34,001 nt of DNA from CAUZJO01 sp963580245 (GTDB lineage Bacteria; Sumerlaeota; Sumerlaeia; MVZB01): contig CAUZJO010000036.1 in assembly GCA_963580245.1 (NCBI GenBank), positions 1 to 34,001 on the forward strand, written 5' to 3'. The notes under the pieces are model-generated. The model had not been told where the DNA came from. It did no database searches and saw only the letters and a program-made list of their open reading frames with translations. Below, one piece after another: positions 16,487-25,208 of the stretch; positions within the stretch are counted from its first letter, which is position 1, and each line of letters starts with the position of its first letter. The position numbers and the translations under genes are program-made.

Positions 16487-17761
16487 TCACGAGACAGACT
16501 CAGGATAATACACATCATAGTTGAAGACAGGCAACGGATTAACAGACCCCGAGGTCTTTATTGCTCTTTCTTCGATTACATTTTTCACATAAAAGCTAAA
16601 TATTTCTGGCGGTATTTGCCCCCCCTCTGAGACTGGTATTATATGGTCGAATTCAAGATTCTCACGACTCCCACATTCTACGCAACATCCACCGTCACGA
16701 TTCCACACTTCATTCTGAACAAATTTTGGCACAATGGGTCTATTCTGTGCCGATTCCGAGATGGTTCCAGCTAAATCCTTCACAATGATTTTATGTCCAC
16801 AATATTCACATTTATAGGTTGCTGCCACAAGATTTTGCGAAATAGATTGAAAAGCGAAAGTGCTCTCTCCGCATCCACCGCAACTACTTGGGGGTGGGAA
16901 TTTCATGATCGCCAAATTTAGCTCTTCATCGATTTCTTGAGAGTCGTCCTCTTGCTCTGCTAGTTTCCCTCTTATTTCTGTTATAAGCTCAAGTTTTTCA
17001 AGCTCCTGATCGTTTATGTCTAGGTTATGAATTTTAGCATAATGCAGCCCTTCTGCCTTCATGAACTTTTCGGATGCTCGCTGTAGCGTTCTTTGTTCGC
17101 TTTCCGTAAGGTGTTGCTCATCCTTTAATAGACGCAGGTATCGTTTGATTATTTCGTTCGCCAACACAGTCACTTTTATAAAAAAGGAAAATGTTGTAAT
17201 ATTCTCCACTTTACTCCAATACAATTTATTCATACGGATTAGCTCTTGAATGATTTTGCGCTTCTCTTCTGACAGGTTAGCGCCGAGCTTGATCACTTCC
17301 GTCAGTTTTAAATCAGGATTCGCATATGCCTTCATAAATCCAATCTTCTTAAGCAATGCGGTATACTCTGGATTCTTTTCGCTGCTTTGAAATGAACCTC
17401 CCACGATACCCCAAACATCTTCGATCTTGTTTAAGGATATTAGTCGTTCAGTGGGCAATACTTCCATCGACTTCAAAGAGGAAATTTCGGTAAAGCCGGG
17501 TTCAAAAAACATATAGTCACAAATCGGCTGAGATAGCAAACTCAGAACAAATTCGTCTTTTTGAAACACGGCATAATCGTAACTGGCGTCTTGCTTTTCA
17601 ATCCATAATTCGACATTTGAAGATGAACCCCAAAGTGGAATTAGTGCATGATCATTTTGATCTGTGAAGACGGCTCAATCGAACTTGTTGTCGGGTCCTT
17701 TCTTGCCAAAGATAAAAAGCTGATTAGGTAAGGAGCCCACCTTCAATGTAATATGGTACAC
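16487..17761 (-). pseudogene. HNH endonuclease, degraded, in an AT-rich island
   Basis: The open part (17569-16487, 360 codons) has a helical N-terminal half, a zinc-ribbon pair (CGGCGES and CEYCG) and an HNH core: VQNEVWNRDGGCCVECGS followed by LEFDHIIPVSEGG. The frame then leaves the HNH consensus at a run of seven G (16619-16625). One more G would give GGANTARNI, a TAG stop, then LLCEKCNRRKSNK, the expected HNH ending. Upstream of 17569 the same frame continues back to a GTG at 17761 through one TGA (17677-17675) in a context (NKFD-stop-AVFTDQ) where Trp would fit. So three lesions are visible. The sequence is far richer in A+T than queG and the other neighbours, which suggests transfer and later decay. 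Confidence 0.75.
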
Positions 17762-17995
17762 TCTCTAGTACGTGCCTGTCAATAAATCACATGTAATGAC
17801 GGTGACCGGCAAAGGGACAGAAATGGCTGTGCCAACCATTATTTCGTGCTGGCCAGCCAAGTCGGGGCAAAGCAGCCTTGGATTGGTCCCGGCATGCCTA
17901 TCAAACTGTTGCTGAGTCGCGTTTTTCGGCCCTTTTAAGCCGGGCAATCAACCGCCTCGATCATGAATTGTCCGAACGTTGATCAACCCCCCGCG
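17762..17995. other. intergenic segment with a short unassigned frame
   Basis: Between the HNH remnant and the pseudopilin. A 60-codon minus-strand frame (17947-17765) reads as a plausible peptide (LLCPDLAGQHEIMVGTAISV near its middle) but has no recognised family and no clear ribosome site. It may be a gene fragment or part of a repeat. I see no terminator with a T-run. Confidence 0.3.
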
Positions 17996-18643
17996 TTACT
18001 TGAGCCCGCCCAAATCACCCGGTCCGAATCCCCACGTGTCGAAATACCAGATGTCGCCCGGGCTGACGGTTCCGTTGCTGGGATCGTAGTGCATCCAGTC
18101 GATCTCGGCGCCGGTGGGCGTGGGCGGGGCGATCTGGCTCCACCAGAGGATGTCCGGCCCCGCGCTCTCCATTGTCCAGTAATAAGATTGCCCGCCGTAG
18201 TAACCGATGCGGTCTCCCCTGAGGGATTGCGACGTGATCACGGCGCTCATCTTCTCGGCCTGGGGATTTAGCAGGTGGACCGCTCTCGAACTGAAAACGT
18301 CGGCGGGATTGCTGGTCAGGTAGGGAATCGGCGTCGTCAGAAACCGTCCCATGTGGACCATGCCGGGCGGGGGCGGCGACCAATGAATGACGAAGGGGCC
18401 GTAGCCGGGGCCGACCTGGTTGTTGCCCTGGTTGATCAGCCCCAGATTGATGGTCTCGTTCCAGTCCACTTCGTAGGTGCGAAAGGCGATCGCGACCGTC
18501 CGCATGTCGGCCTTGGCGCGCATCTGCGCCTGGAGGAAGTTCGGCACGGCGATGGCGGCCAAAATGGCGATGATCGCCACAACGATCAGCAGTTCGATTA
18601 AGGTGAACCCGATGCGGTCGGCCAAAGTCCTCCTGACAAACAT
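17996..18643 (-). CDS. type II secretion/type IV pilus-like pseudopilin
   Basis: A 215-residue protein with a classic prepilin N-terminus: a short basic leader, cleavage after the Gly of IGFTLIELLIVVAIIAILAA, then AVPNFLQAQMRAKADMRTVA. The mature Phe-Thr-Leu-Ile-Glu start and Glu5 fit processing by a prepilin peptidase. The C-terminal domain is rich in Gly, Pro and Trp and includes IPYLTSNPADVFSS and SYYWTMESAGPD; this longer form of GspG-like protein is common in planctomycete-type and related candidate phyla. GGAGGGG at 18648-18654 serves the ATG. No secretion ATPase or peptidase is adjacent, so it is an isolated pseudopilin. Confidence 0.9.
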   Translation of the reverse strand: MFVRRTLADRIGFTLIELLIVVAIIAILAAIAVPNFLQAQMRAKADMRTVAIAFRTYEVDWNETINLGLINQGNNQVGPGYGPFVIHWSPPPPGMVHMGRFLTTPIPYLTSNPADVFSSRAVHLLNPQAEKMSAVITSQSLRGDRIGYYGGQSYYWTMESAGPDILWWSQIAPPTPTGAEIDWMHYDPSNGTVSPGDIWYFDTWGFGPGDLGGLK

Positions 18644-18871
18644 TCCGCCCCTCCAATGGTTTATGGAGCCGACTCACCGTTGCGGCCGCCGCCTCGACGT
18701 TTCAAGAATAAGTGGCTGGCATGACGCAAAACCAGGACCTATCGCGCCATGGGATTGGGATATTGTGGAGAACATCTCCCTACTATAAATAACCCTTTAT
18801 GTGGCGTAACGCGAATTCGGGAATCCGTCAATCTTGAGCACGGGTCGCATCGTTTCGATCATGGAGTCGTG

Positions 18872-20743
18872 TCATCTAAGTCGCGCGAGCCACGGATTTG
18901 GTTTTGTCAGTGATCTCGCTTTTTCGATCGCCGCTCGATTTTCCGGCGTGTCGCGCACCCAGACGTTGAATTTGAAGTCTTCCCACACCCGCTCCCAGCC
19001 GCCCGCGCTCAGGTGGCGGTTGACCTTGGCCCCGACCGGCAGGAAGAGCGTCTGGACGTTCCAGTGGTCGAGTATCTGGTCCCAGGTTCGGACGCCCTGG
19101 ACCGCCTCGTCGCCGTGTTCGCGGCGCGCCTGCTCGATTTGATCGGCCGTGACGCCCGCGAGGACCATGTGTTCCTCGCGGATGACCAGTCCGCCGTAGA
19201 TGTCATACCGATTGTCGGTGAATACCTTATATCGCTCGGGCGACAACCTCCAGATGAGGTACCCGGCGTAATTGCCGCCGTTCCATAGCGGGGCCGGCAG
19301 GTCGGCGCGAATAAGGAGATCAACCGCTTTGCGCGGGTACTCATCGATCAAGAACGTCCCTTGGGGCAGTTGACTGGGGATCGGCGGCGGCACCGAAGCG
19401 GTCGAATGGACCGCCGGCTGCCAGGGCTGGCCGCCGGCGAGGATCAGGTTCCTTTCCATGGTGGACGGACGTTCGCGCGTCGAAAAAGTCCAATACAACG
19501 CAAGCGCAACGAGCGTAAAAACGGCGAGCAGGCCGATGATGCGCGTCGCTTGGGGCAAACGCGCCCGCCAGGCGCGCTCGAATGCGCCGGCCCACCCTTC
19601 CAGCGTCCACGCGAGCGTTGGCAGCATGACGACCGCCATCAGCGGCAGGTGGCGCACGTGATGAATCCCCTGATAGCCGAAGAAGCACACCAACAGCAGG
19701 TGCGCGGCCCAACCCTCGCGCCGGGTCCGCGCGATCGCCACGGCGAACAGCGGCAACGCCACGGCCGTGTGCAGCCAGGGATTCGCGGAGGCCCTGAGTC
19801 CGAAATGCAGTGCGATCAGCAACGCCGCCGTCGCCACCAAACCCACGGGCCGGACCGGACGCGCCGCCACCGCCGCGGCCAGCAGGATCACGCCCTCCAG
19901 CACCCACACCCACCGCCAGTCCGGCGGCAGCATCTCACCGATGCGCGCGATCAGGTACGGATCGCTCATGACCCGAGCGGGAAGCGCGAACAGATGATAA
20001 CCATAGGGATTAACGAGCGTGGCGAGCAAACAACCCAGGCCCAATAGCGTCAACTGGACCAGGGCCAGTTTGGCCGGTCTGAGCGGCTCGCCGCCGATGC
20101 GCGAGGCGACCACACGCCAAACGGCGTCGGCCCAGAACGCGCCGATCACCACCAACCCCGCCATCCACCCCCCATGCAGGTTCGCCCACAGGCCGAAGAG
20201 CGGCACGAGCAACGCAAGCAGCCACGGCCTGAGCCGCCCCGCGCGCCATTCGATCAGCATCCACAACAGCAGCGCCAGCAGCAGGTAACTGACGACCGGG
20301 GGTCTGGGATAAAAGGTCCGTCGCGCCAGGGCCGCCGCCAGCGCCGCCGCCAGCGCCGCCCAGATCGGTGCATCCATGCGCCGTGCCACGAGCCAGCCGA
20401 AGCCGGCGAACGCCAGGACGATGATGAGGCTCTTGAGCAGGATCACCGCGCGCCAGCCGCCCAGGCCCGTTGACTCGCCCGCGCGATAGATGCTCCACAT
20501 CCCAAGCTGCGTGAGCCACTCGTGATTGTGCCAGGCCAGGTGGTCGGCCGTGTAGGTGAAGATGTCGTTTTCGGGCAGGCCGTGCTCGCTGATATATTGT
20601 CCGGTCTTCAGCTGCCACCACTCATCGTGCGAGGTGCGCAGCGGGGTGAAACTGAACGTGAAGGCCACCCACGCGGCGAGCACGAAGGCCAAGACCAAAC
20701 CGAAGCGTCCGTCGGAGGAGGGCCTTGGTGGCTGTTGACTCAA
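18872..20743 (-). CDS. large GT-C-like polytopic membrane protein
   Basis: A 623-residue protein with about 11-12 membrane helices in its first 430 residues and a soluble C-terminal part. After helix 1 comes SHDEWWQLKTGQYISEHG then DIFTYTAD and HNHEWLTQLG, a first-loop acidic motif typical of GT-C-fold glycosyltransferase-like proteins. The C-terminal region contains FLIDEYPRKAVDLL, WNGGNYAGYLIWRL and YKVFTDNRYDIYGG. These proteins probably move sugars from lipid carriers onto acceptors at the outer face of the inner membrane; no activity is proven for this branch. The longest frame starts with TTG at 20743 without an obvious ribosome site. It may form a pair with the second GT-C-like gene upstream. 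Confidence 0.72.
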   Translation of the reverse strand: MSQQPPRPSSDGRFGLVLAFVLAAWVAFTFSFTPLRTSHDEWWQLKTGQYISEHGLPENDIFTYTADHLAWHNHEWLTQLGMWSIYRAGESTGLGGWRAVILLKSLIIVLAFAGFGWLVARRMDAPIWAALAAALAAALARRTFYPRPPVVSYLLLALLLWMLIEWRAGRLRPWLLALLVPLFGLWANLHGGWMAGLVVIGAFWADAVWRVVASRIGGEPLRPAKLALVQLTLLGLGCLLATLVNPYGYHLFALPARVMSDPYLIARIGEMLPPDWRWVWVLEGVILLAAAVAARPVRPVGLVATAALLIALHFGLRASANPWLHTAVALPLFAVAIARTRREGWAAHLLLVCFFGYQGIHHVRHLPLMAVVMLPTLAWTLEGWAGAFERAWRARLPQATRIIGLLAVFTLVALALYWTFSTRERPSTMERNLILAGGQPWQPAVHSTASVPPPIPSQLPQGTFLIDEYPRKAVDLLIRADLPAPLWNGGNYAGYLIWRLSPERYKVFTDNRYDIYGGLVIREEHMVLAGVTADQIEQARREHGDEAVQGVRTWDQILDHWNVQTLFLPVGAKVNRHLSAGGWERVWEDFKFNVWVRDTPENRAAIEKARSLTKPNPWLARLR

Positions 20744-20915
20744 TGCGGCAAGGTCCCGGAGAAAAACACGAAGCTAGAAGCGCGCTGGACGTTGAGGAGG
20801 ATACGAGGTGAAGGGATTCAGATTCAAGCGCGAGATTCCGTGTTCGCCCGCGCGGGCTGCATCTCGCGGCTCCGTGAGATGCACACACGGGCCGGGCGCA
20901 CAAGTCCGTTCTCTG

Positions 20916-21113
20916 GCTCCCTGAAGGGGAGCAATGTGAATAGCCAGGGGAGCCAACCCCTGGACCTGGGGGCCCCAGACGTCACGACCCTGAAGGGGTC
21001 GAATAGCACGCATCCCGCGATGGTTCAACCCTTTCAGGGTTGTGGCCATTTTGGGACCGCGAACCGTGGGTTGACACCCACGGCTCCTCACATTCGACCC
21101 CTTTGGGGTCGAA
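20916..21113. repeat. inverted pair of three-stem REP-like elements
   Basis: The 457-base gap between the two membrane-protein genes has no gene but carries two related elements head to head. The plus copy (20916 to about 21015) has stems GCTCCC/GGGAGC (20916-20932), CCAGGGG/CCCCTGG (20944-20963), CTGGGG/CCCCAG (20966-20978) and CGACCC/GGGTCG (20985-21001). The minus copy (21113 back to about 21018) has TTCGACCCC/GGGGTCGAA (21093-21113), CCGTGGG/CCCACGG (21064-21083) and CAACCCT/AGGGTTG (21026-21042). Linker words such as AATGTGA and AGCC are shared. Stem bases differ between copies in matched pairs. Confidence 0.85.
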
Positions 21114-21200
21114 CATGAGGACAGATTTGATTTGCGCCTCTGGCCGGCAAGGGTGCGTCTCGCCGATCCTAGGGGTGTCCCTGTCCGCGCGTCCCACCTT

Positions 21201-23750
21201 TCATCCCCCGTCATAACCGACCTCGCGAATCTCGATCCGTTCGATCAGCGCGCCGCGGTCGCCGCCGGTCAGGTCGTTGGGATAAAGCGGGAAGGTTTTT
21301 CGGCGCGACGGGTCGTAGAGCGGATTCTTCAGGCTGAGCAACAGGAAATCCTGCGGGCCGTTCCAGCGAAACCCGCGGCGGATGGTGCAACGCAGCCCGG
21401 TGTTGAACTCGAGCTCCAGTCGCTCTTTACGCCCTGGCTGATAAACCTGGACGATGGGCCAGCGGCCCTCCCGCGAGGGGGAGCCGACGGGTTTGCCGCG
21501 CGCCGTGACGGCCAGTTCATAGTCTCCGGGCAACAGCGAAGGAGCCAGCCACAGTTTCGTGTTGGTGACCACGTTATAGAGCTGGCGTGGCCGTCCGCGC
21601 CACGAGGGTCCCCATTTTGACAATAGCTTCTCCCATACCCCTTGATCCAGGTCCACACCGAGCGGGAGGGAATCGGCGGGGCGCGTCGGGATGGCCAGCT
21701 TGACGTTCACCGTCACCGGATTGCGCAGGTCCGAATATTGGCTCCGGGTCGGAACCAGCACGAAGCGCATGGAATAAGGGCCAACGGGAAGGTGGGGCGA
21801 GGCCACGAACTGATAGTGCATCCGCTCGCGCTCGGCCTCCTTGAAATCGGGAACCTGCAAGAGCGGTCGCGGCCACAGAACGAAAAACGCTCCGCCCGTG
21901 ACCGGCATCAAGGGGATGTTCGCCCCGGTCGGCTCGTGGATCAGCAAGGCCGTCAGATTGAGGTTCGGTTGGTATTGAGGCCCCTTCTCGAAATCGATCT
22001 TCAGATCGACAAGCTCCCCGGGTTTGGGCTTGATCGGATCGACGACCACGCGCTGGATGATTAACCGGTCGTTCAGATTGTGGTTCAGGTGAAAGTGGGA
22101 ATGGTTTTCCCGTTCGGGCTTGAGGCGTATGGGAGTCCCCAGCTTGGCTTCCTTGCCGGTGTAGTAGAGGACGTAATCGGTTGCGCGGGTGGCCAGCACC
22201 GGTTTCCGATCGAACTGCTGGCCGATCCGATCGGTACCCAGCATGTTCAGGCTCAAGAGGTAGTGAAAAGTACTCGAGTTGAGCTTGGCCTGTGCCTGCG
22301 ACGGCGATTGATTTTGCAGCGACGCGCCGGTGCGGCGGACGAAGTAATGGAGGTCTTCGGGAACGCGGCCGTCATAGAGAATCTGTCCCCCGCCGGTCTT
22401 CTCGCGAGCGACCTCGGCCGCTTCTCGATAGACGGGTTGGATGCTGAGATAGCGGCTGACCTGCTTGACCCCCGGGCATGCGGCCAGCGCGGCCAGGGAC
22501 AACACACCGGTCAGTGCCAGACTCCAGCGGCTCAGTCTCCCCAGCTCGATGAGCCCCAAGGCCACGACCAAACACCCGACCGGCGCCGCGGCATACGCCC
22601 AATAAACGTTGGCCCTGATCGTCAGGACGACAAAGACCAGTGAGGTCAGGAGCCACAGGTTGATCCATAAGCGATTGCCTCGCCGCGTGTTCAGCAGGAT
22701 CGCGCCGAGGAGCAGCAGGAACGTGCCCGGCAGCGTGAGGGTCAGAATGAGTCGCGAGAGAAGAATCTGCATGGCTTCGACCGACAGGAGGTCGTCACTG
22801 GAGGCAAGCATGTTGTTGGTGTTGCGGCTCATCTGGTCCAAGCCCTCCAATGGCGCGGCGAGATCGATCCGGTACCACAGGCAAACGATCGTATAGGTCG
22901 CCGACGCCGCCAGGGCCAATCCGACCCAGGCCCAGATGCGCCGCCACCCCACCCCCTGCATCAGTGCCAGGCCCGCCACCGGGGCCAGGAACAGGCCCGG
23001 CAGCTTGGCCAGCCCGACGATGATCAGGCACGGGGCCATCCCCAACGCCGCCCACGGCGAGACTCCGCGCCGACCCGCGCCGGCGGCCACGATGCTCCAG
23101 ACCAGCGCGGCGACCATGAACGTGTCGGGCAACAGGCCGCGCCCCATGAAAACCGACATCGGCGCCAGCGCGAACAGCCACAGCGTCAGGGTACCGGCCG
23201 CCGGCGGTCCCACCCTGCGCCCGAGAACGTAAAGCCCCAAGCCCGTCAGCAGCGAGGCCAACAGCGAAAAGACCCGGGCGGCGGCCAGCGGCTGGAGCCC
23301 CAGCGAGGTGAGCTTCACGGCCATGATCGGGAGAAACGGGAATTCGGGGGACTCCGGGGGTCGGATGCGCAGAATCCGCCCCAGGCTGGCCTGTGACGCG
23401 GCGTATTGCAGGCGGCCGGCCAGGTTGATGTTGCGATCCATCGGAAAGTCCGAAGGATCGTCAAATACGAGCAGCGCGCGCACGACGATCAGCACCGCCA
23501 GCGGAGGCACGACCCACAGGTGCGCGCGTAGCGTCAGCGCCGACGACCACCGGCTCAGTGCCCGGAGCAGCGGGATCCGCCGATCCGCGCCCGATGGGGT
23601 GCCATCCTCCGACGGCTCGACCGCAACGGCGGCCTCGGGCTGGGCGGGGCGCTCCGTCATGCGTGCTTGATCTGAATCAGATTCGGTATCATCTGGACCC
23701 ATCCATGTTAACCGCAAGGGGCGGGATTTGTCATTCAATGAATCCTGCAT
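21201..23750 (-). CDS. GT-C (ArnT/PMT-like) glycosyltransferase family membrane protein
   Basis: The ATG at 23750 (MQDSLNDKSRPL) is chosen because GGAGGG lies just before it; the open frame runs on upstream but overlaps the divergent gene and looks non-coding. The 849-residue product has a Pro/Glu-rich cytoplasmic N-terminus, then about 12 helices (residues roughly 75-430) with the first-loop stretch DDPSDFPMDRNINLAG and RVGPPAAGTLTLWLFALAP, typical of dolichyl-mannosyltransferase/ArnT-like enzymes. A large periplasmic C-terminal part (about 400 residues) follows, beta-rich near TVNVKLAIPTRPADSLP. Such enzymes transfer a sugar from a polyprenyl phosphate. The substrate and the role of the big tail are unknown. 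Confidence 0.8.
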   Translation of the reverse strand: MQDSLNDKSRPLRLTWMGPDDTESDSDQARMTERPAQPEAAVAVEPSEDGTPSGADRRIPLLRALSRWSSALTLRAHLWVVPPLAVLIVVRALLVFDDPSDFPMDRNINLAGRLQYAASQASLGRILRIRPPESPEFPFLPIMAVKLTSLGLQPLAAARVFSLLASLLTGLGLYVLGRRVGPPAAGTLTLWLFALAPMSVFMGRGLLPDTFMVAALVWSIVAAGAGRRGVSPWAALGMAPCLIIVGLAKLPGLFLAPVAGLALMQGVGWRRIWAWVGLALAASATYTIVCLWYRIDLAAPLEGLDQMSRNTNNMLASSDDLLSVEAMQILLSRLILTLTLPGTFLLLLGAILLNTRRGNRLWINLWLLTSLVFVVLTIRANVYWAYAAAPVGCLVVALGLIELGRLSRWSLALTGVLSLAALAACPGVKQVSRYLSIQPVYREAAEVAREKTGGGQILYDGRVPEDLHYFVRRTGASLQNQSPSQAQAKLNSSTFHYLLSLNMLGTDRIGQQFDRKPVLATRATDYVLYYTGKEAKLGTPIRLKPERENHSHFHLNHNLNDRLIIQRVVVDPIKPKPGELVDLKIDFEKGPQYQPNLNLTALLIHEPTGANIPLMPVTGGAFFVLWPRPLLQVPDFKEAERERMHYQFVASPHLPVGPYSMRFVLVPTRSQYSDLRNPVTVNVKLAIPTRPADSLPLGVDLDQGVWEKLLSKWGPSWRGRPRQLYNVVTNTKLWLAPSLLPGDYELAVTARGKPVGSPSREGRWPIVQVYQPGRKERLELEFNTGLRCTIRRGFRWNGPQDFLLLSLKNPLYDPSRRKTFPLYPNDLTGGDRGALIERIEIREVGYDGG

Positions 23751-23920
23751 GGCACCCTCCAGCGTCCACCGGCCCGTCGGCCGCGAGCCGTCCGCCCGGG
23801 GATCCGCCTCGCCCGTGTCCGTGCCAACACGCTTGGGCGCTCCGGTGATCACATCGCCTTGAATGCGGTTGTGGTCGAAGGTCCCACTATGAAAAAATAT
23901 CGGACGATGCAGGCCCCAAC

Positions 23921-23949
23921 CTGATCCATCAGGCCTAAATCTGATCCAT
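23921..23949. promoter_or_regulatory. 9-base direct repeat in a divergent promoter region
   Basis: CTGATCCAT occurs at 23921-23929 and again at 23941-23949, 20 bases apart, about two helical turns. It lies 31 bases before the start of the secreted-protein gene at 23980 and in the 229-base divergent gap shared with the membrane protein starting at 23750. The spacing suits a dimeric regulator, but no regulator is identified. Confidence 0.4.
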
Positions 23950-23979
23950 GACTGAATCGCGAACGGGAACGGTGGGACG

Positions 23980-24858
23980 ATGATGCGTTTGGCGAAAGGC
24001 CCCTCGGTATGCTGCTTGGCCGTCTGCGCCGTGTTGGTCGTGCGCGCCCATGACGCACGGGGCGCCGTCGATGTACCTACCTGGGAGCTCTCGGACCTGT
24101 GGGACATCCAGGAAACATTTACGATCGACCTCTCCGAAGATGATTCGACCCTCAACCTCGACGTGGAGTTGAATTCCTCGTTTCTCCGCATCGGAGTCGA
24201 AACCCGAACGGGTTCGGCGGGCGGACCGCAAAGGGCCTACGTCCAGGAGCGTCTCTCGGGAACGGTCGACGCGGACGGCTCCGCGGAGATTGGCGGCGCA
24301 ACCGTCAATCTTTCATTCGAGAACGGGGAGCTTGGCGGCGAGAGCTGGTCGCGCGTCTCCGATTTGGCCTGGGTGCACGAGAACTTGGTGATCGAGGGTG
24401 ACTTGGTGGCCGACTTTAGCCTGATATTCAGGGACAAGGTGGCGCGTGTCACGCTCGAACTGACCATGGATTTTGTCCCTCCCGCCGAGTTCTACGACTT
24501 TCCCATCGGCGAACCCGGCGAGACCTGGCGGGTGGACGTCATGCTCGTGCTGACCGGGTGCCTCGTGGTCGCCTTCGCGCCAGACATTCCATTCGACCTC
24601 GAAGACGTGGATCAACCACTCGACGCCATGGTCCCCGTTCAGGTGACCATGACCCTCGGCGGGCGAGAATCGCGGGGAATATCGAGCGACACCCACCGGA
24701 TTGACGGCGGCGAGGTCTTTACGGCGTGGTACGCCCCGGAGCTCCGAAACGCGGTCGAGATCCAGACTAACCTGTTCCGCTTCGACGACGGCGGGGGCTT
24801 GGAACAATGGGCAGGCAACTCACTGATAGCCACGGGACACACCTCCTTGAACGTTTAA
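23980..24858 (+). CDS. secreted protein of unknown function
   Basis: A 292-residue protein starting MMRLAKGPSVCCLAVCAVL, a signal peptide with cleavage probably after ARGA (about residue 29). The rest is acidic and beta-rich with no membrane segment: an N-terminal half with TFTIDLSEDDSTLNLDVEL, a middle SLIFRDKVARVTLEL, and a C-terminal half with VPVQVTMTLGGRESRG. I do not recognise a family. GGTGGGACG precedes the start. It is divergent from the large membrane protein gene, and its 3' end overlaps the convergent response-regulator gene by 39 bases. Confidence 0.72.
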   Translation: MMRLAKGPSVCCLAVCAVLVVRAHDARGAVDVPTWELSDLWDIQETFTIDLSEDDSTLNLDVELNSSFLRIGVETRTGSAGGPQRAYVQERLSGTVDADGSAEIGGATVNLSFENGELGGESWSRVSDLAWVHENLVIEGDLVADFSLIFRDKVARVTLELTMDFVPPAEFYDFPIGEPGETWRVDVMLVLTGCLVVAFAPDIPFDLEDVDQPLDAMVPVQVTMTLGGRESRGISSDTHRIDGGEVFTAWYAPELRNAVEIQTNLFRFDDGGGLEQWAGNSLIATGHTSLNV

Positions 24859-25208
24859 TCCGAGAGCTCGCTTCAACTGGCTTGGCTGGATGGGTTTGTC
24901 GATGATGTCGGCGGCGCCGCGTTCGCCCCAGTCCACCATCAAGTCGAACTGGGTCATGTCGCTCATAATCACGACCGGCTCGGTCCGGCCGCGGTCGTGC
25001 AGCCATTCGAACAGAGAACCGCGTTGGCCTCCGGACACGAAGTCATCAAGCAGGACGGCATCATACTCGTAACTGTTGAGGCAATGGATGGCGCCGACCC
25101 AGCTTCCGGCGATGTCGGTCCGACAGCCGAAATACCGAAGCAGATCCGCGACGTAGGCGCGTGCGCTGGGATCCTGGTCTACGATTAGGATACGCTTGGC
25201 CCCGGCAT
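24820..25208 (-). CDS. single-domain response regulator (receiver), frameshifted at its start
   Basis: Read on the minus strand, the receiver domain runs KRILIVDQDPSARAYVADLL, then YDAVLLDDFVSGGQRGSLFE with the phospho-acceptor Asp, VVIMSDM with the switch Ser, and ADIIDKPIQPSQLKRAL with the conserved Lys. There is no output domain: about 129 residues in all. This frame has no start codon between the receiver and an upstream stop. ATG CCG GGG at 25208-25200 lies one base out of frame; a fifth G in the run GGGG would give MPGAKRILIVDQD. So the gene probably starts at 25208 and has a one-base deletion. No histidine kinase is adjacent. The gene converges on, and overlaps, the secreted-protein gene. 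Confidence 0.75.

Noticed and set aside
15548..16630. 360-codon plus-strand frame opposite queG
   Set aside because: Shadow frame; queG has both Fe-S motifs and the catalytic motif in the other strand.
20744..21200. CRISPR-like array in the repeat-rich gap
   Set aside because: The repeats are short palindromes in two inverted units with no regular direct repeat or spacers, and no cas gene is present.
23751..24191. 147-codon N-terminal extension of the GT-C-like protein
   Set aside because: It overlaps the divergent secreted-protein gene and its low-complexity composition is unlike a protein; a good ribosome site marks the start at 23750.
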